42,381 nt of DNA from an uncultured Pelagibacteraceae bacterium. Its GTDB lineage: Bacteria > Pseudomonadota > Alphaproteobacteria > Pelagibacterales > Pelagibacteraceae. Of the stretch, positions 42,010-42,381 are shown one piece after another (position 1 is the first letter of the stretch; each line of letters opens with the position of its first letter). The position numbers and the translations under genes are program-made. The stretch covers positions 1 to 42,381 of the forward strand of contig CACNFB010000008.1 of assembly GCA_902619665.1 (NCBI GenBank), given 5' to 3'. The notes beneath the pieces were generated by a model. It ran no database searches and was not told where the DNA came from. It worked only from the letters and a program-made list of their open reading frames with translations.

Positions 42010-42381
42010 ATGAAGTTTTCAGTTCTTTTTATAATTATATCATTAGTGTTAGTTACTAATGCTAATGCTGGTAAATCAAAAGATTTAAGAAAAATTGACA
42101 GAATGTACGATGATGGCTTGTTGACTAGAACAGAGTGCGTTAAAGCAAAAAAGAAAATACTTGGTAGCAACTCATCTCCAACTTGCAAGAAAACTTCAAC
42201 TAAAAAAGCCAATAATAAGATTTTCTCATCTCAAGGAACAGCATTTTTTATAGCTAAAGGAGGCTATTTGCTTACCAACTATCATGTTATTGAAAATTGT
42301 GATGCTAATGTAAAAATTAAGTATAAAAGAGATACTGTAGATGTTGAAATAATATCAAATGATAGACATTTAGATATGTCT
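42010..42381 (+). CDS. Secreted trypsin-like serine protease with N-terminal SHOCT-like segment (partial)
   Basis: The gene runs off the window; 124 codons are visible. A signal peptide (residues 1-20, probable cleavage after ANA) is followed by DLRKIDRMYDDGLLTRTEC near 25-43, resembling a SHOCT oligomerisation motif. A lysine-rich linker follows, then the start of a DegP/S1-type protease domain: GTAFFIAKGGYLLTNYHVI with catalytic His92 and RHLDMS with the likely catalytic Asp122. The serine lies beyond the window. Cysteines 43, 59 and 97 may form disulfides in the periplasm. Domain order after residue 124 cannot be judged. Confidence 0.82.
   Translation, partial: MKFSVLFIIISLVLVTNANAGKSKDLRKIDRMYDDGLLTRTECVKAKKKILGSNSSPTCKKTSTKKANNKIFSSQGTAFFIAKGGYLLTNYHVIENCDANVKIKYKRDTVDVEIISNDRHLDMS

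Overview
The window is a very AT-rich (about 30% GC by eye), extremely compact bacterial chromosome segment. Nearly every base is coding, many neighbouring genes overlap by 1-17 nt, the longest gap without a gene is about 199 bp (7468-7666), and no insertion sequences, phage genes or CRISPR arrays are visible. Gene content (TRAP transporter, class II DAHP synthase, methylcitrate cycle, PurS/PurQ/small PurL, BolA-monothiol glutaredoxin pair, Anbu peptidase) together with the base composition points to a streamlined marine alphaproteobacterium. A SAR11/Pelagibacterales relative is my best inference, not something proven here.

Layout. 1-4134 (+): end of a TRAP small permease, TRAP large permease, DusA-type tRNA-dihydrouridine synthase, and two tandem TauE/SafE permeases. 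4131-7467 (-): GT17 glycosyltransferase, Gfo/Idh/MocA oxidoreductase and phosphomannomutase/phosphoglucomutase, a small glycan or sugar operon. 7667-10608 (+): aerobic ribonucleotide reductase nrdA-nrdB behind a pair of NrdR-box-like sites spaced 31 bp apart. 10619-14823 (-): gph-prpD-prpB-prpC, phosphoglycolate phosphatase plus the methylcitrate cycle for propionyl-CoA. 14893-24786 (+): a stand-alone GlmU acetyltransferase domain, glmS, class II DAHP synthase, nadE, cysS, citramalate synthase, a DUF1989 protein, TrmJ-like methyltransferase and rpsD. 24789-31986 (-): nine tightly coupled genes, sfsA-map-purB-purC-purS-purQ-purL-bolA-grxD. 32009-34158 (+): CinA-type MoCo-binding-domain protein, gamma-glutamylcyclotransferase-like protein and AzlC/AzlD amino-acid exporter. 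34155-39371 (-): circularly permuted ATP-grasp protein, HAD phosphatase (GpgP/MpgP type), glucosyl-3-phosphoglycerate synthase and a GH13_18 sugar phosphorylase. 39490-end (+): Anbu proteasome-like peptidase, tRNA-Leu(UAA), NAD kinase, M48 lipoprotein metalloprotease and the start of a secreted trypsin-like protease.

The most interesting region is 34155-40215. GpgS makes glucosyl-3-phosphoglycerate, the HAD phosphatase would release the compatible solute glucosylglycerate, and the GH13_18 enzyme would phosphorolyse it again. The first gene of that operon is a circularly permuted ATP-grasp ligase-like protein, which elsewhere accompanies Anbu. Anbu itself is divergently transcribed across a 118-bp gap carrying three copies of a GGTATATATA motif. 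The usual alpha-E and transglutaminase partners are absent from the window. Other notable points are the split GlmU, NAD kinase starting 3 nt after a tRNA 3' end, a ribonucleotide reductase with no ATP-cone, and -10-like elements so close to start codons that very short or leaderless mRNAs are likely.
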